A stretch of DNA of 64,000 bases, taken from contig JAFDXG010000049.1 of assembly GCA_018268105.1 (NCBI GenBank), positions 1 through 64,000 of the forward strand. The letters are read 5' to 3'. Below are positions 48,161 to 57,337 of the stretch, piece by piece. The stretch is from Bacteroidota bacterium (lineage in GTDB: Bacteria > Bacteroidota > Bacteroidia > Chitinophagales > Chitinophagaceae). Both the position numbers and the translations under genes were made by a program. The notes beneath the pieces are model-generated. The model was given only the letters and a program-made list of their open reading frames with translations, was not told the origin of the DNA and searched no databases. Numbering within the stretch: position 1 is the stretch's first letter; the number at the start of each line of letters is the position of its first letter.

Positions 48161-49258
48161 ATGCATCAACAAACCAATCGCCTGATTTCTTTAGATGCTC
48201 TTCGTGGGTTTACTATGGCCGCAATGATTATGGTCAACTACCCTGGATCGGAAGAATTTATTTTTTTTACCCTCAGGCATTCGACATGGAATGCATTGTC
48301 ATTTACTGACACAATTGCGCCTATATTTCTGTTTGTTATAGGAGTTTCAGTTACGTTAGCCTACACAAAGCGACGCAGGGATGGGAGTCCTAAAGGGATA
48401 CTCTATCGGAAAATTTTTATCCGTTCTCTTAAAATTTTTGCTGTGGGCATGTTCCTGAATCTTATGCCTGATTTTAATTTTAACGATGTAAGATGGACAG
48501 GAACTTTACATAGAATAGCGTTTGTATTTCTTTTTTGTGCAATAATCTTTCTCAATACTAATTGGAAGCAGCAGGTATGGATATTGACAATACTATTAAT
48601 TGGATATTGGCTCTTGCTTACCCAGGTGCCCACTCCCGGGATTGGCAAAGTAATGCTTGAACCAGGTATAAATATTGTTGCCTGGGTAGATTCAAAATTC
48701 CTTCCCGGAAAGATGTGGCAGGGTACCTGGGATCCGGAGAGTATACTTAGCATCATTTCATCTACAGGGAGTGGAATTACCGGTATGCTGGCAGGTCGGT
48801 TACTGATTAGTGAATTACCACCTGCTGAGAAATCAAACTACCTTATGATAGCAGGGCTTTGTTCCTCTATTGCAGGTTATCTCTGGGGGCTAAGCTTTCC
48901 GGTAAATGAAAATCTTTGGACAAGTTCTTTTGTATTGGTGACTTCCGGATTCGGGGCATTATTACTGGGTGCATTGTATTTCAGGATAGATATTAAGGGA
49001 TACAAAAAATGGACAACTGTTGGAGTGATATTTGGCGCTAATGCTATTACTACTTATGTCCTTGCCGATGTATTAGCATTGATTTTTTACAGGCTTAAGT
49101 TTGGAGCAATGCCGCTGAACGACATAGTTGTAAACGGGCTGATGAATATAGGCATGCAGGCAGAGCTTGCCAGTTTATTGTATGCCCTGTTTTTTGTGGC
49201 TGTAAATTTTATACCTGCATATATACTTTACAGGAAGAAAATATTTATTAAACTCTAA
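48161..49258 (+). CDS. NagX/HGSNAT-like membrane acyltransferase (DUF5009 family)
   Basis: The 365-residue inner-membrane protein has about ten helices. It begins with the family signature RLISLDALRGFTMAAMIMVN, followed by IAPIFLFVIGVSV near residue 55 and the TLHRIAFVFLF helix. These features place it with heparan-alpha-glucosaminide N-acetyltransferase relatives and bacterial NagX, which use acetyl-CoA to acetylate sugars across the membrane. The likely acceptor histidine in TLHR is conserved in the family as far as I recall. It is convergent with lhgO, 16 bases apart. No amino-sugar genes are adjacent. Confidence 0.85.
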   Translation: MHQQTNRLISLDALRGFTMAAMIMVNYPGSEEFIFFTLRHSTWNALSFTDTIAPIFLFVIGVSVTLAYTKRRRDGSPKGILYRKIFIRSLKIFAVGMFLNLMPDFNFNDVRWTGTLHRIAFVFLFCAIIFLNTNWKQQVWILTILLIGYWLLLTQVPTPGIGKVMLEPGINIVAWVDSKFLPGKMWQGTWDPESILSIISSTGSGITGMLAGRLLISELPPAEKSNYLMIAGLCSSIAGYLWGLSFPVNENLWTSSFVLVTSGFGALLLGALYFRIDIKGYKKWTTVGVIFGANAITTYVLADVLALIFYRLKFGAMPLNDIVVNGLMNIGMQAELASLLYALFFVAVNFIPAYILYRKKIFIKL

Positions 49259-49274
49259 TCAGTATAACATTTAT

Positions 49275-50495
49275 TTATACCAAGCCAAATTGTTTGGTAG
49301 CTGTTTCCTGAATTGCATTACCAATTGCCAGGGCAGCAGTAGCTGCAGGGGAGGGTGCATTGAGCACATGAATAGCGTTACCTTGCGCTTCAATCTTGAA
49401 ATCGTCAATCATTTTTCCTTCCTGGGATAACGCCATAGCTCGTACACCGGCCCTTCCTGGGACAATGTCGTCTGATTGGAGTGAAGGAATCAGTTTTTGT
49501 AGTCGTTTCAAAAAATATGCTTTAGAAAAAGCGCCTCTGTATTCATCCAGCCCGAAGCGCCAGTGTTTTGCAAAAAACTTCCAGGTGCCTTTATAACCCA
49601 AAGCTTCTGCTGTATCTTTTAAATTGAAATCAGTTTTATTATATCCTTCGCGCTTAAAAACAAATACAGCGTTGGGTCCGCACTCCACTCCTCCGTTTAT
49701 CATCCTTGTAAAATGCACTCCAAGGAATGGAAACTGCGGATTGGGAACCGGATAAATAAGGTTTCTCACTTTGCTCATTCCTTTTTCACTTAAGTCATAG
49801 TAATCACCTCTGAATCCAACGATAGCACTATCAGTGCCTGTACCTTCTTTTTTGGCAACCCGGTCACTTTGTAGTCCTGCACAGGCAATTAAATATTTAG
49901 CTATAAAATCACCGCGATTAGTTTTGATAGTCGTTGATTCCCCATCTTTGATAAACTGTTTAGCTTCCGTTTCTAAAAATACCTTACTTCCCTGAAATTT
50001 ATTTTTCAACAGTTCGGCCAATTTTTCAGTAAAGCCAACATAATCAATAATACCAGTACAACCAACCCATATACCTGCAATGCCTTCACAAAAAGGTTCA
50101 ATTTCCTTTATTTCATCCGCAGATATCAGTCTAATATCTTCTACATCATTCGCCAGTCCGTTTTGGAAAACTTTATTCATGTGCGCCAGTTCATCTTCTT
50201 TTGATGCCACAATGATTTTTCCGCATATATCATGTTTAATGTGGTGTTCTTTGGCAAAAGCTACAAGTTCCCGTCGGCCTTCCACACAATTTTTTGCTTT
50301 ATAAGATCCCGGCTTATAATATATCCCGGAATGAATTACACCGGAGTTCCTGCCCGTTTGATGAGCCGATACATGATTTTCCTTTTCAAGTACTGCAATT
50401 TTTAAATGAGGATACCTGTTATTAATTTTATATGCTGTAGCAAGTCCTACACATCCGGCTCCTATGATTACTATGTCAAAACTGTTATTCGTCAT
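49275..50495 (-). CDS. lhgO: L-2-hydroxyglutarate oxidase
   Basis: The 406-residue FAD enzyme oxidises L-2-hydroxyglutarate to 2-oxoglutarate and passes electrons to the respiratory chain. The FAD motif is IVIIGAGCVGLATAY near residue 9. The family block SAHQTGRNSGVIHSGIYY follows near 50, VGCTGIIDYVGF near 170, and GRAGVRAMALSQEGKMIDDF towards the C-terminus. I start at ATG 50495; the longer frame to 50651 adds an unrelated hydrophobic stretch that overlaps the cystathionine synthase gene. It is divergent from that gene with a 106-base gap. Confidence 0.92.
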   Translation of the reverse strand: MTNNSFDIVIIGAGCVGLATAYKINNRYPHLKIAVLEKENHVSAHQTGRNSGVIHSGIYYKPGSYKAKNCVEGRRELVAFAKEHHIKHDICGKIIVASKEDELAHMNKVFQNGLANDVEDIRLISADEIKEIEPFCEGIAGIWVGCTGIIDYVGFTEKLAELLKNKFQGSKVFLETEAKQFIKDGESTTIKTNRGDFIAKYLIACAGLQSDRVAKKEGTGTDSAIVGFRGDYYDLSEKGMSKVRNLIYPVPNPQFPFLGVHFTRMINGGVECGPNAVFVFKREGYNKTDFNLKDTAEALGYKGTWKFFAKHWRFGLDEYRGAFSKAYFLKRLQKLIPSLQSDDIVPGRAGVRAMALSQEGKMIDDFKIEAQGNAIHVLNAPSPAATAALAIGNAIQETATKQFGLV

Positions 50496-50601
50496 AATAT
50501 TTTGATGATAAAGAATCCGCAAGATATCGGAAAAGTTAATACTCCACTTCAGCAACATATCACCAATGTGAATTGTACCTTTACCAAAAGCAAAAATAAG
50601 G

Positions 50602-51963
50602 ATGGATATCAGGAATAATATTTTGGAAACAATAGGAAATACCCCTCTCATCAGGTTAAATAAAATTACCAGTGCATTGCCTTGTATAGTTGCCGCTAAG
50701 GTTGACTATTTTAATCCCGGCAATTCAATTAAGGATAGGATGGCTGTTAAAATGATTGAAGTGGCGGAAACGGAAGGCAAACTTAAGCCAGGCGGAACGA
50801 TTATCGAATGTACTTCAGGGAATACCGGTATGGGACTTGCACTGGCTGCTTGTGTAAAGGGGTATAAATGTATATTTACAACTACTGACAAACAATCAAA
50901 AGAAAAAATTGACATTCTGAAAGCTGTTGGTGCAGAAGTAATAGTTTGCCCAACCAATGTTGAGCCTGAAGACCCTCAAAGCTATTACTCGGTAGCAAAA
51001 AAATTAGTAAAGGAAATTCCTAATTCTTTCTGGTGCAACCAATATGATAACCTAGCCAACAGGCAGGCTCATTACGAATCTACAGGCCCCGAAATATGGA
51101 AACAGACAGAGGGGAAAATTACACATCTTGTATGCACAGCAGGCACCGGAGGAACAATTACTGGTACCGCTATGTTTTTAAAACAACAAAACCCATTGAT
51201 ACAAATCTGGGCAATAGATGCCCACGGATCACTTCTTACAAACTATTTCAAGACGGGCAAAGTGGATATGACTGAAGTTCATCCCTATTTTTCTGAAGGG
51301 TTTGGGGAAGATTTTATTCCGGAAAATTATGATATGTCGGTTATTGATTTGTTCGAACAGGTTACTGACAAAGACGGGGCTATTATGGCAAGAAGGCTTG
51401 CCAGGGAAGAAGGTATATTTTGCGGTTATAGTGCCGGAAGCTGCCTGCAGGGTTTGATGCAATTAAAGGACCGTTTGAAAAAAGAAGATCTGGTAGTTTG
51501 TATTTTTCATGATCATGGCAGCAGATATGTAGCAAAAATATATAACGATCAATGGATGATAGAACGAGGTTTTTTTGAAGTAAAAACATTCAGAGATATT
51601 GTAACCGGCAGGGAAAGTCGTCCATTGATTACCATTGATGGCTCCAAAACTATTGCCGAAGCATTTGACTTAATGAAGAAATACGATATTGAAAATATTC
51701 CTGTTGTGGTAGATGGAGAAATTAAAGGAGCAATTTCCGAAGCAGGGCTCTTTGATAAAGTTTTTATTAATCCTGAAATCAAAAAACAGCCTGTTGTATC
51801 TGTTATGGAAGCGCCTTATCCGTTGGTTGAATTTGATACTCCGGTGGAACGATTGGGTAAATTAATAAATAAAGAGAACGGTGCAATTTTGAGCAGAAAT
51901 GAAAGTGGAGATTTCCACATTATAACGAAGTACGATATTATTCAATCATTGACAAAAATTTAG
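50602..51963 (+). CDS. Cystathionine beta-synthase
   Basis: The 453-residue protein has a fold II PLP domain (residues about 5-315) with Schiff-base lysine K44 in PGNSIKDRMA, the substrate loop CTSGNTGMGLA, and the phosphate loop TAGTGGTITGTA. Two CBS domains follow (about 330-453). This is the layout of yeast and bacterial cystathionine beta-synthase, which joins serine (or O-acetylserine) and homocysteine. Cysteine synthases lack the CBS pair, so that alternative is less likely. The CBS pair may sense S-adenosylmethionine or adenine nucleotides. No other sulfur genes are adjacent. Confidence 0.9.
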   Translation: MDIRNNILETIGNTPLIRLNKITSALPCIVAAKVDYFNPGNSIKDRMAVKMIEVAETEGKLKPGGTIIECTSGNTGMGLALAACVKGYKCIFTTTDKQSKEKIDILKAVGAEVIVCPTNVEPEDPQSYYSVAKKLVKEIPNSFWCNQYDNLANRQAHYESTGPEIWKQTEGKITHLVCTAGTGGTITGTAMFLKQQNPLIQIWAIDAHGSLLTNYFKTGKVDMTEVHPYFSEGFGEDFIPENYDMSVIDLFEQVTDKDGAIMARRLAREEGIFCGYSAGSCLQGLMQLKDRLKKEDLVVCIFHDHGSRYVAKIYNDQWMIERGFFEVKTFRDIVTGRESRPLITIDGSKTIAEAFDLMKKYDIENIPVVVDGEIKGAISEAGLFDKVFINPEIKKQPVVSVMEAPYPLVEFDTPVERLGKLINKENGAILSRNESGDFHIITKYDIIQSLTKI

Positions 51964-52171
51964 GGGATAGTTACCAGAGTAAGTTTATATTTTTTAATAA
52001 CATTATATATAATTAACTTATTATAATTATATTAGATTTTATATATTCTGTATTGTGAAATTTGTATTTCTCCAGCAACGAGACTTTATTCGTAAAATTA
52101 CTATTGTAAAATACGATTCTCTATTCACAATTACGTAAAAATAACATTGAAAAAATTGGGGGAAAACTCTC

Positions 52172-52202
52172 TTGTACGGTGGATAACTGGTGAGTATCTT
52201 TG
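52172..52202 (+). promoter_or_regulatory. Promoter of the candidate structured RNA
   Basis: TTG at 52172-52174, a 20-base spacer, and TATCTTTG at 52195-52202 make a good Bacteroidota promoter. The expected start is at about 52208, and no open frame of size follows for over 500 bases. Confidence 0.6.
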
Positions 52203-52207
52203 ATTTG

Positions 52208-52605
52208 AAGTTGATTGATGAGGAAGTTACGCCTCATACCATCCAAAAATCCTGAGAACCGTCCTAAAATTCATTGAAATCCAAATCCACTGAAAAAGGC
52301 ATTAAAATCCAGTATCAATCAACTTTGTTTTTGCAATTAATAAAATAATAAATATCCATTAAACCAATATCCACGAAAAACAACTGATATCCTTAAAACC
52401 CGGTTTTGAAACCGAAATCCAATTTCCAATTATCCAGGAAAAACCGCCCCGATTGAAAATCCGATATTCCTAACCTAAAAGACCCGACAACCTCGGACCG
52501 CGAACAGTATTTGTGAGTTCCCTAAAAGTCCAATCCTTAAAAGCCATCTATTCTTAGTAGGCTCTGGTAAAAAGATTCCTCCACCTATTGGTGGAGGTTT
52601 TTGTT
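52208..52605 (+). ncRNA. Candidate structured RNA of about 400 nt with repeated AUCC motifs
   Basis: The predicted 5' end AAGTTGATTGA (52208-52218) is perfectly complementary to TCAATCAACTT (52315-52325). Inside lies the hairpin ATGAGG/CCTCAT (about 52217-52236). ATCC occurs twelve times between 52241 and 52536, against about one expected at this base composition, with extra TTCC and GTCC variants, mostly in A-rich context. Small hairpins such as CGGTT/AACCG near 52401-52414 and AGCC/GGCT near 52542-52564 follow, then a perfect terminator. All frames contain many stops. It lacks the tmRNA 5' and 3' ends, the RNase P core motifs, the SRP RNA apical loop and the 6S layout that I know. Function is unknown. 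Confidence 0.55.
52578..52605 (+). terminator. Intrinsic terminator of the candidate RNA
   Basis: CCTCCACC (52578-52585) and GGTGGAGG (52590-52597) form a perfect 8-bp stem with a TATT loop, followed by TTTTTGTTT. Confidence 0.85.
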
Positions 52606-52644
52606 TGTAAAACCTGGTGATATAAGCTATTGCTATTTCTTAAC

Positions 52645-52652
52645 TATATTTG
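52645..52652 (+). promoter_or_regulatory. -7 element for accD
   Basis: TATATTTG followed by C matches the Bacteroidota -7 box and lies about 100 bases before the accD ATG, downstream of the RNA terminator. A -33 TTG at proper spacing is not seen. Confidence 0.45.
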
Positions 52653-52750
52653 CTTCCGTTATAGCATATTAAATGCTTGTATAAAGACTTTAGCATTTTT
52701 GTTTTTGTTAGGTAAAATACTTAATCTTGAACTCCAACATAAGCTCTACA

Positions 52751-53662
52751 ATGCAATACGAAGAAGATTTTGACGCAAACCTTGCAGGAGAAGACAGGAC
52801 GAATGATGAGGCCAGGAGCCGATGGTTCAAAAGAATCAAAAAAGGTATTTTAACATCTACTGCGGAGAAAAAAGAAACCCCGGACGGTCTTTGGACCAAA
52901 TGTCCAAGTTGCAAATACACCTGTACGGTATTGGAATTGAAAGAGAATTTGTTCGTTTGTCCTAAATGTAATTATCATCATCGCATTGGAAGTCAGGAAT
53001 ATTTCGATATACTTTTTGATAATCACGAATATGATGAATTGTTTAACAATCTTCGTTCTATTGATTATTTACAATTTAAAGATCTGAAACCATATAGTAA
53101 ACGACTTGATGAAGCTTATACTAAAACCGGATTAGATGACTCTTTGTCAGTAGGTGTAGGTAAGTTGCATGGTCAATCACTTGTGGTATGTTGTATGGAT
53201 TTTAACTTCATTGGAGGTTCACTTGGGAGCGTAATGGGGGAAAAAATTGCAAAAGCAGTTGATTATTCTATAGAACATAAAATACCATTATTAATCATCA
53301 GTAAAAGTGGTGGAGCCAGAATGATGGAAAGTGCTTTTTCGCTGATGCAGTTGGCAAAAACCTCTGGAAAATTATCTCAATTATCGGATCAATGTATTCC
53401 TTATATTTCTTTGTGTACGGATCCCACCTATGGAGGAACTACAGCTTCATTTGCAATGCTGGGAGATGTAAATATTGCTGAACCCGGCGCTATGATAGGC
53501 TTTGCCGGTCCGCGGGTAATAAAAGAAACTATCAAAAAAGATTTGCCACCAGGTTTTCAAAGCTCTGAGTTTTTAATGGAACATGGATTCCTTGATTGCA
53601 TTGTTGACCGTAAAGATCTGAAAGATAAACTGGCAACACTAATTACTCTTTTTAATTCATAG
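52751..53662 (+). CDS. accD: Acetyl-CoA carboxylase, carboxyltransferase beta subunit
   Basis: The 303-residue subunit transfers carboxyl from carboxybiotin to acetyl-CoA with AccA, starting fatty acid synthesis. The N-terminal zinc ribbon uses C51, C54, C70 and C73 (KCPSCKYTC and VCPKCNYHH). The crotonase-like domain holds GGSLGSVMGEKI, SGGARMMES, TDPTYGGTTASFAMLGD and IGFAGPRVI. The family usually begins at SWFKRIKKGI; here about 23 acidic residues precede it from the first ATG (52751). A TTG at 52727 would add eight more and is not needed. smpB follows 53 bases later. Confidence 0.95.
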   Translation: MQYEEDFDANLAGEDRTNDEARSRWFKRIKKGILTSTAEKKETPDGLWTKCPSCKYTCTVLELKENLFVCPKCNYHHRIGSQEYFDILFDNHEYDELFNNLRSIDYLQFKDLKPYSKRLDEAYTKTGLDDSLSVGVGKLHGQSLVVCCMDFNFIGGSLGSVMGEKIAKAVDYSIEHKIPLLIISKSGGARMMESAFSLMQLAKTSGKLSQLSDQCIPYISLCTDPTYGGTTASFAMLGDVNIAEPGAMIGFAGPRVIKETIKKDLPPGFQSSEFLMEHGFLDCIVDRKDLKDKLATLITLFNS

Positions 53663-53715
53663 AATTAATATTTCTATCTCCCATCCGGTAATCAACCTGG
53701 AATTATCACAAACTA

Positions 53716-54156
53716 ATGTCAAACATACGCAACCGATCTGCCTATTTTGAATATAATATTGACGATAAGTATATCGCGGGACTGGTATTGACAGGAACTG
53801 AAGTAAAATCAATAAGAGCAGGAAAGGCAAGCTTCAACGACAGTTATTGCTATTTTAATAAAGGTGAGTTGTGGATTAAAAGCCTGCATATTGCAGAATA
53901 TAGTCACGGTAATTATAATAATCATGATCCTTTGCGGGAACGGAAACTCCTGCTCAACAGGAAGGAATTGAAAAAGTTAGAAACACGAATAAAGGAGAAA
54001 GGATTCACCGTTGTACCACTCAGTATTTTTATTAATGAAAAGGGGTTGATTAAACTTGAAATTGGATTGGGCAAAGGGAAAAAAGTACATGACAAAAGAG
54101 AAAGTATCAAAGCAAGGGATACAGAAAGAGAGATTAAGAGAAAATATGGTGTTTGA
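53716..54156 (+). CDS. smpB: SsrA-binding protein
   Basis: The 146-residue protein binds tmRNA and brings it to stalled ribosomes. The family motifs are complete: RNRSAYFEYNIDDKY, GLVLTGTEVKSIRAGKASF, the DSYCYF strand, and the basic C-terminal tail with GKGKKVHDKRESIKARDTER that enters the mRNA channel. Length is normal. The tmRNA gene itself is not in the neighbourhood within this window. Confidence 0.97.
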   Translation: MSNIRNRSAYFEYNIDDKYIAGLVLTGTEVKSIRAGKASFNDSYCYFNKGELWIKSLHIAEYSHGNYNNHDPLRERKLLLNRKELKKLETRIKEKGFTVVPLSIFINEKGLIKLEIGLGKGKKVHDKRESIKARDTEREIKRKYGV

Positions 54157-54220
54157 ACAAGAATTTCTTTCAGGAATACTCCCGGGTTTAATCATTAGGT
54201 GTTGGTTTGAAATGTACCCG

Positions 54221-54255
54221 TTTGAAATATAAACGGCTTATTTACAATAGTTTTG
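54221..54255 (+). promoter_or_regulatory. Promoter of the secreted-protein gene at 54313
   Basis: TTTG at 54221-54224, a 23-base spacer and TAGTTTTG at 54248-54255 fit the Bacteroidota promoter. The start would be near 54261, which excludes the in-frame start at 54253 and supports ATG 54313. Confidence 0.5.
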
Positions 54256-54312
54256 TCTATCATGCGTTACTTTGTATTGATGAGGTATGATAATTTTTTA
54301 AGAAAAGGAGAT

Positions 54313-55266
54313 ATGCGGTCAGCAATATTATTTTTATTAATTGTATTATCTGTACTTAGCGGCAGTGCTCAGGGTATAAAAGGGAGTTGGTTTGGCAGTG
54401 CAGATGTTTTATTGGGCGGATCTCATAACAACTACCTTGTTGAACTGGATCTGAAACAGGAAAACAATGAGATAAAAGGAATTATTAGTTATTATTTCAA
54501 GGAGACCTTTCAGAGTTTTTACGTGAAGGGTACCTACAATCCCCGTACCCGGGAAATTTTGATTAAAGACTTACCCATTACTTATTTTCGGGCTTCAGGA
54601 TCCAATGGCGTGGAATGTGTGATGGACCTCCGCGCTGTTGTTACTGCATCAAGGGTCAGCACCAATATCAAAGGTGTATTTACTTCCCAGGGAAAATATA
54701 AATATACCTGTCCGGATATTGCATTTGATTTTGTATACGGTGAACAACTTAATACTGATAGTCTGATTGATAAATTTTCTCCCATCCGTAAAATTTGGCG
54801 TCCAAGTGAAGAAGATGTGGTAGTTAATCCCCTGGAAAGCCGGGTTCCTGATTCTGTAGATTTAAAGGTAAAAGAACCTTCACTGGATCAGATGGAAGCA
54901 CAAAAAATTCTTCAGGAATTTAATAAACGTAAAGAAGTGGTAGGCAAGGAACTGTTAGTTGATTCAGATTCTCTCCGACTGACTTTTTATGATAATGGTA
55001 TAGTTGATGGCGATAGCATTTCTGTTTTCTTCAATAAAGAACCTATTGCAACCCATCAGTTGCTCTCTGAAAGGGGTATAGTAATATATGCAGTACTGGA
55101 TACTACTAAAACATACAATGAGATCAGTATGTTTGCTGAAAACCTGGGTACAATACCTCCAAATACTGCATTAATGGTAATAACTGATGGCGTAAACCGG
55201 TACGAAATATTTTTATCAAGCAGCCTTACACAAAATTTTACAATCCGGATACGAAGACGGAAATAA
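54313..55266 (+). CDS. Secreted protein of unknown function
   Basis: The 317-residue protein from ATG 54313 starts with a signal peptide (MRSAILFLLIVLSVLSGSAQ). AGGAG seven bases before this ATG is one of the few Shine-Dalgarno-like sites in the window. The N-terminal half (GSWFGSADVLLGG, LDLKQENNEIKGIISYYF) looks lipocalin-like beta sequence. A helical linker covers about residues 175-220. The C-terminal domain (LRLTFYDNGIVDGDSISVFF, MFAENLGTIPPNTALMVITD) recurs in exported Bacteroidota proteins of unknown role. It lies between smpB and engB with its own promoter. Confidence 0.75.
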   Translation: MRSAILFLLIVLSVLSGSAQGIKGSWFGSADVLLGGSHNNYLVELDLKQENNEIKGIISYYFKETFQSFYVKGTYNPRTREILIKDLPITYFRASGSNGVECVMDLRAVVTASRVSTNIKGVFTSQGKYKYTCPDIAFDFVYGEQLNTDSLIDKFSPIRKIWRPSEEDVVVNPLESRVPDSVDLKVKEPSLDQMEAQKILQEFNKRKEVVGKELLVDSDSLRLTFYDNGIVDGDSISVFFNKEPIATHQLLSERGIVIYAVLDTTKTYNEISMFAENLGTIPPNTALMVITDGVNRYEIFLSSSLTQNFTIRIRRRK

Positions 55267-55499
55267 TGGGAAACAATAGTACTGGTCAAATTTCAGGGGA
55301 TAACACACAATGCTGCTACAAGACACTTTAACTTATTGCTGAAATCCGTTGGTCCATTGCATGTAAACAGTGTATAAAAGTTATCAGTGTAAACGAATCT
55401 GTCTCTATCACATTTATTCCCATTGTTCTCATAAAAATCTTATAATATATTATAGCCTGGCTACGCCAAAGCTTTTACAATCTGCTGTATCTTGCAGCA

Positions 55500-56141
55500 A
55501 TGGAGATAATGTCGGCAAAATATCTTATCAGCAGCCCCGATTATTTAAAATGCCCGCTACCAGATCGGCCTGAATATGCTTTTATTGGACGTAGCAATGT
55601 TGGTAAATCATCTTTGATCAACATGCTTTGCAATAATCAAAAATTGGCCAAAACATCAGCCTCGCCAGGTAAAACCCAAATGATCAATCATTTTGCTATA
55701 GAAAGTACTTCTGTCAAAAGGAATACAGAGCATTGGTATATTGTTGACTTACCCGGATATGGATTTGCGAAAGTGTCGCAACAGCAGCGAAAACAATGGC
55801 AAAAAATGACCGAAGGCTATCTCCGGTATCGTTCCAACCTGATAAATGTTTTTGTACTTGTAGATAGCAGACATCGTCCACAAAAAGTTGATCTTGATTT
55901 TACAAATCTTCTCGGTGAGTGGAATATCCCTTTTAGTATTGTGTTTACCAAAGCGGATAAAACCACGCAGAGGGAAGTGAGTAATAACATAAGACTCTTT
56001 CTGAGTGAAATGAAAAAGTACTGGGAATTTCTACCGCCGAGCTATACTACAAGCGTAATTAAAAAACTTGGTAGAGACAAAATATTGAAGGCTATTGAAG
56101 TGATGAACAATCTGTATGAAAGTAACATCCGGAATGAATAA
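55500..56141 (+). CDS. engB: Ribosome biogenesis GTPase EngB/YsxC/YihA
   Basis: The 213-residue (or 210-residue from ATG 55509) TRAFAC GTPase has G1 GRSNVGKSS near residue 27, G3 DLPGYGFAKV, G4 TKAD, and the family segment VDSRHRPQKVDLDF. EngB proteins help assemble the 50S subunit. Both ATGs (55500 and 55509) are possible; homologues start close to SAKYLISSPDY, which slightly favours the second. It stands downstream of the secreted-protein gene with a 233-base gap. Confidence 0.94.
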   Translation: MEIMSAKYLISSPDYLKCPLPDRPEYAFIGRSNVGKSSLINMLCNNQKLAKTSASPGKTQMINHFAIESTSVKRNTEHWYIVDLPGYGFAKVSQQQRKQWQKMTEGYLRYRSNLINVFVLVDSRHRPQKVDLDFTNLLGEWNIPFSIVFTKADKTTQREVSNNIRLFLSEMKKYWEFLPPSYTTSVIKKLGRDKILKAIEVMNNLYESNIRNE

Positions 56142-56202
56142 GGCTGATAACTTCCTTACGGTACATTAACAGTACCGTATTTAAAAATGGGTTAAGTGAA
56201 TG

Positions 56203-56676
56203 TCAGTTTACCATTTTATTTGCACAGCTACTGCTGGCAAAGGCTTCGGGTTTAGCTTTGAATGCAAATCCCATTCCCAAAATATAACCCATGGCTTCGC
56301 GTAAAGCTTCATTACTTTTGAAGTGTGGATTGGTATTGATATCGGCATGCACTTCCATATCCACATCATATTCTGTAAACAGGTCACAAAGTTCATACGC
56401 AATTTCAATGCTTTTTGCTACTTCAACGAGCATCCTTTCTTTAATGAGGTATTGCTTTCTTGTTTTTTCATTATGAATAAACATAAAGCCACCATGTCCT
56501 TCCCGAAGAAATACAATTACGGTGGCAAATTCCGTTTCCGGACCTTTAACCTGGGAGTCGGTACCAATACAAACTTTAAGGCGATACCCATTCCCTTTTT
56601 CTCGAATGATGGCCAACTTTACTTCTTCTTTGATGGGGAGTTGGAAGCGTTCTCCGTTAAATTTTCTCCATAACAT
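56203..56676 (-). CDS. RNase H-like protein of the YkuK/DUF458 family
   Basis: The 157-residue protein shows the DUF458 pattern of Bacillus YkuK: CIGTDSQVKG with the first acidic residue, TVIVFLREGHGGFMFI, a helix with YELC, VHADINTNPHFKSNE with the second, and the C-terminal FKAKPEAFASSSCANK. The fold is predicted RNase H-like, but activity is not established. It is transcribed leftward, convergent with engB (61 bases apart). Confidence 0.85.
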   Translation of the reverse strand: MLWRKFNGERFQLPIKEEVKLAIIREKGNGYRLKVCIGTDSQVKGPETEFATVIVFLREGHGGFMFIHNEKTRKQYLIKERMLVEVAKSIEIAYELCDLFTEYDVDMEVHADINTNPHFKSNEALREAMGYILGMGFAFKAKPEAFASSSCANKMVN

Positions 56677-56815
56677 ATACGATGGGGTTTTCCGAATTTA
56701 CGTATTTTTTAAAAAAACCACTAAGTCTTTTTAAATATTGTTTTGTTATTGAGTGTAAACTTAAGCGTTAGAACAGGGGGATGATCTATATTTAATAACA
56801 ATATTTATGCTTAAA

Positions 56816-57190
56816 TTAATATTGTCCAGTACTTAACAATACCAGAGTACAGGCGTCTAATGTTGTTATTCCTTCTCTGTTTGCAAGTTGTTTAAGTTCA
56901 TTATTTTCTGTTCCGGGATTGAATATAATGCGCCTGGGATGCAGAGATAAGATGTAGTCATAATATTGCCGCTGGTTGCCAGGGTTAAGATAAATTGTGA
57001 CAGTATGCACATCTTCCACTGCCTGCTCGATTGCATGTATAGCAATTTCCCCTGCCACAGTCTCCCTTTTGCCTATACCAATTACATCATGTCCGGCTTC
57101 TTTCAATTTTTGTAATGCAAGAAAACTGTAACGCGAAGGATTATCTGATGCACCTAGTACAATTGTTTTTTTGTTGATTGATTTATTCAT
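56816..57190 (-). CDS. CoA-binding domain protein (YccU-like)
   Basis: The 124-residue protein is a single Rossmann CoA-binding domain: TIVLGASDNPSRYSFLA near residue 10, VIGIGKRE in the second strand, TIYLNPGNQ and RRIIFNPGTEN, ending in CTLVLLSTGQY. Short forms of this family bind CoA or an acyl-CoA and have no settled role. It stands alone between the YkuK-like and DUF6580 genes. Confidence 0.85.
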   Translation of the reverse strand: MNKSINKKTIVLGASDNPSRYSFLALQKLKEAGHDVIGIGKRETVAGEIAIHAIEQAVEDVHTVTIYLNPGNQRQYYDYILSLHPRRIIFNPGTENNELKQLANREGITTLDACTLVLLSTGQY

Positions 57191-57337
57191 TACAGTCTTA
57201 TTAGAACGATTGTTATAAAGGTATAGGTAATCTTGTGAAAATGTAAATTAGTGATTAGAAGGTTTAATGAATTATATCAGGATATGTCAAGGCAAAACTG
57301 TTCAATTCTTAATTAGATGTGAATATTGAATTTGTTG

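Noticed and set aside
50496-50651. N-terminal extension of L-2-hydroxyglutarate oxidase
   Set aside because: It overlaps the start of the divergent cystathionine synthase gene and precedes the FAD motif by more than 50 unrelated residues.
52208-52605. tmRNA gene next to smpB
   Set aside because: The region lacks the tRNA-like ends, a tag reading frame and a CCA end, so it is not ssrA despite being near smpB.
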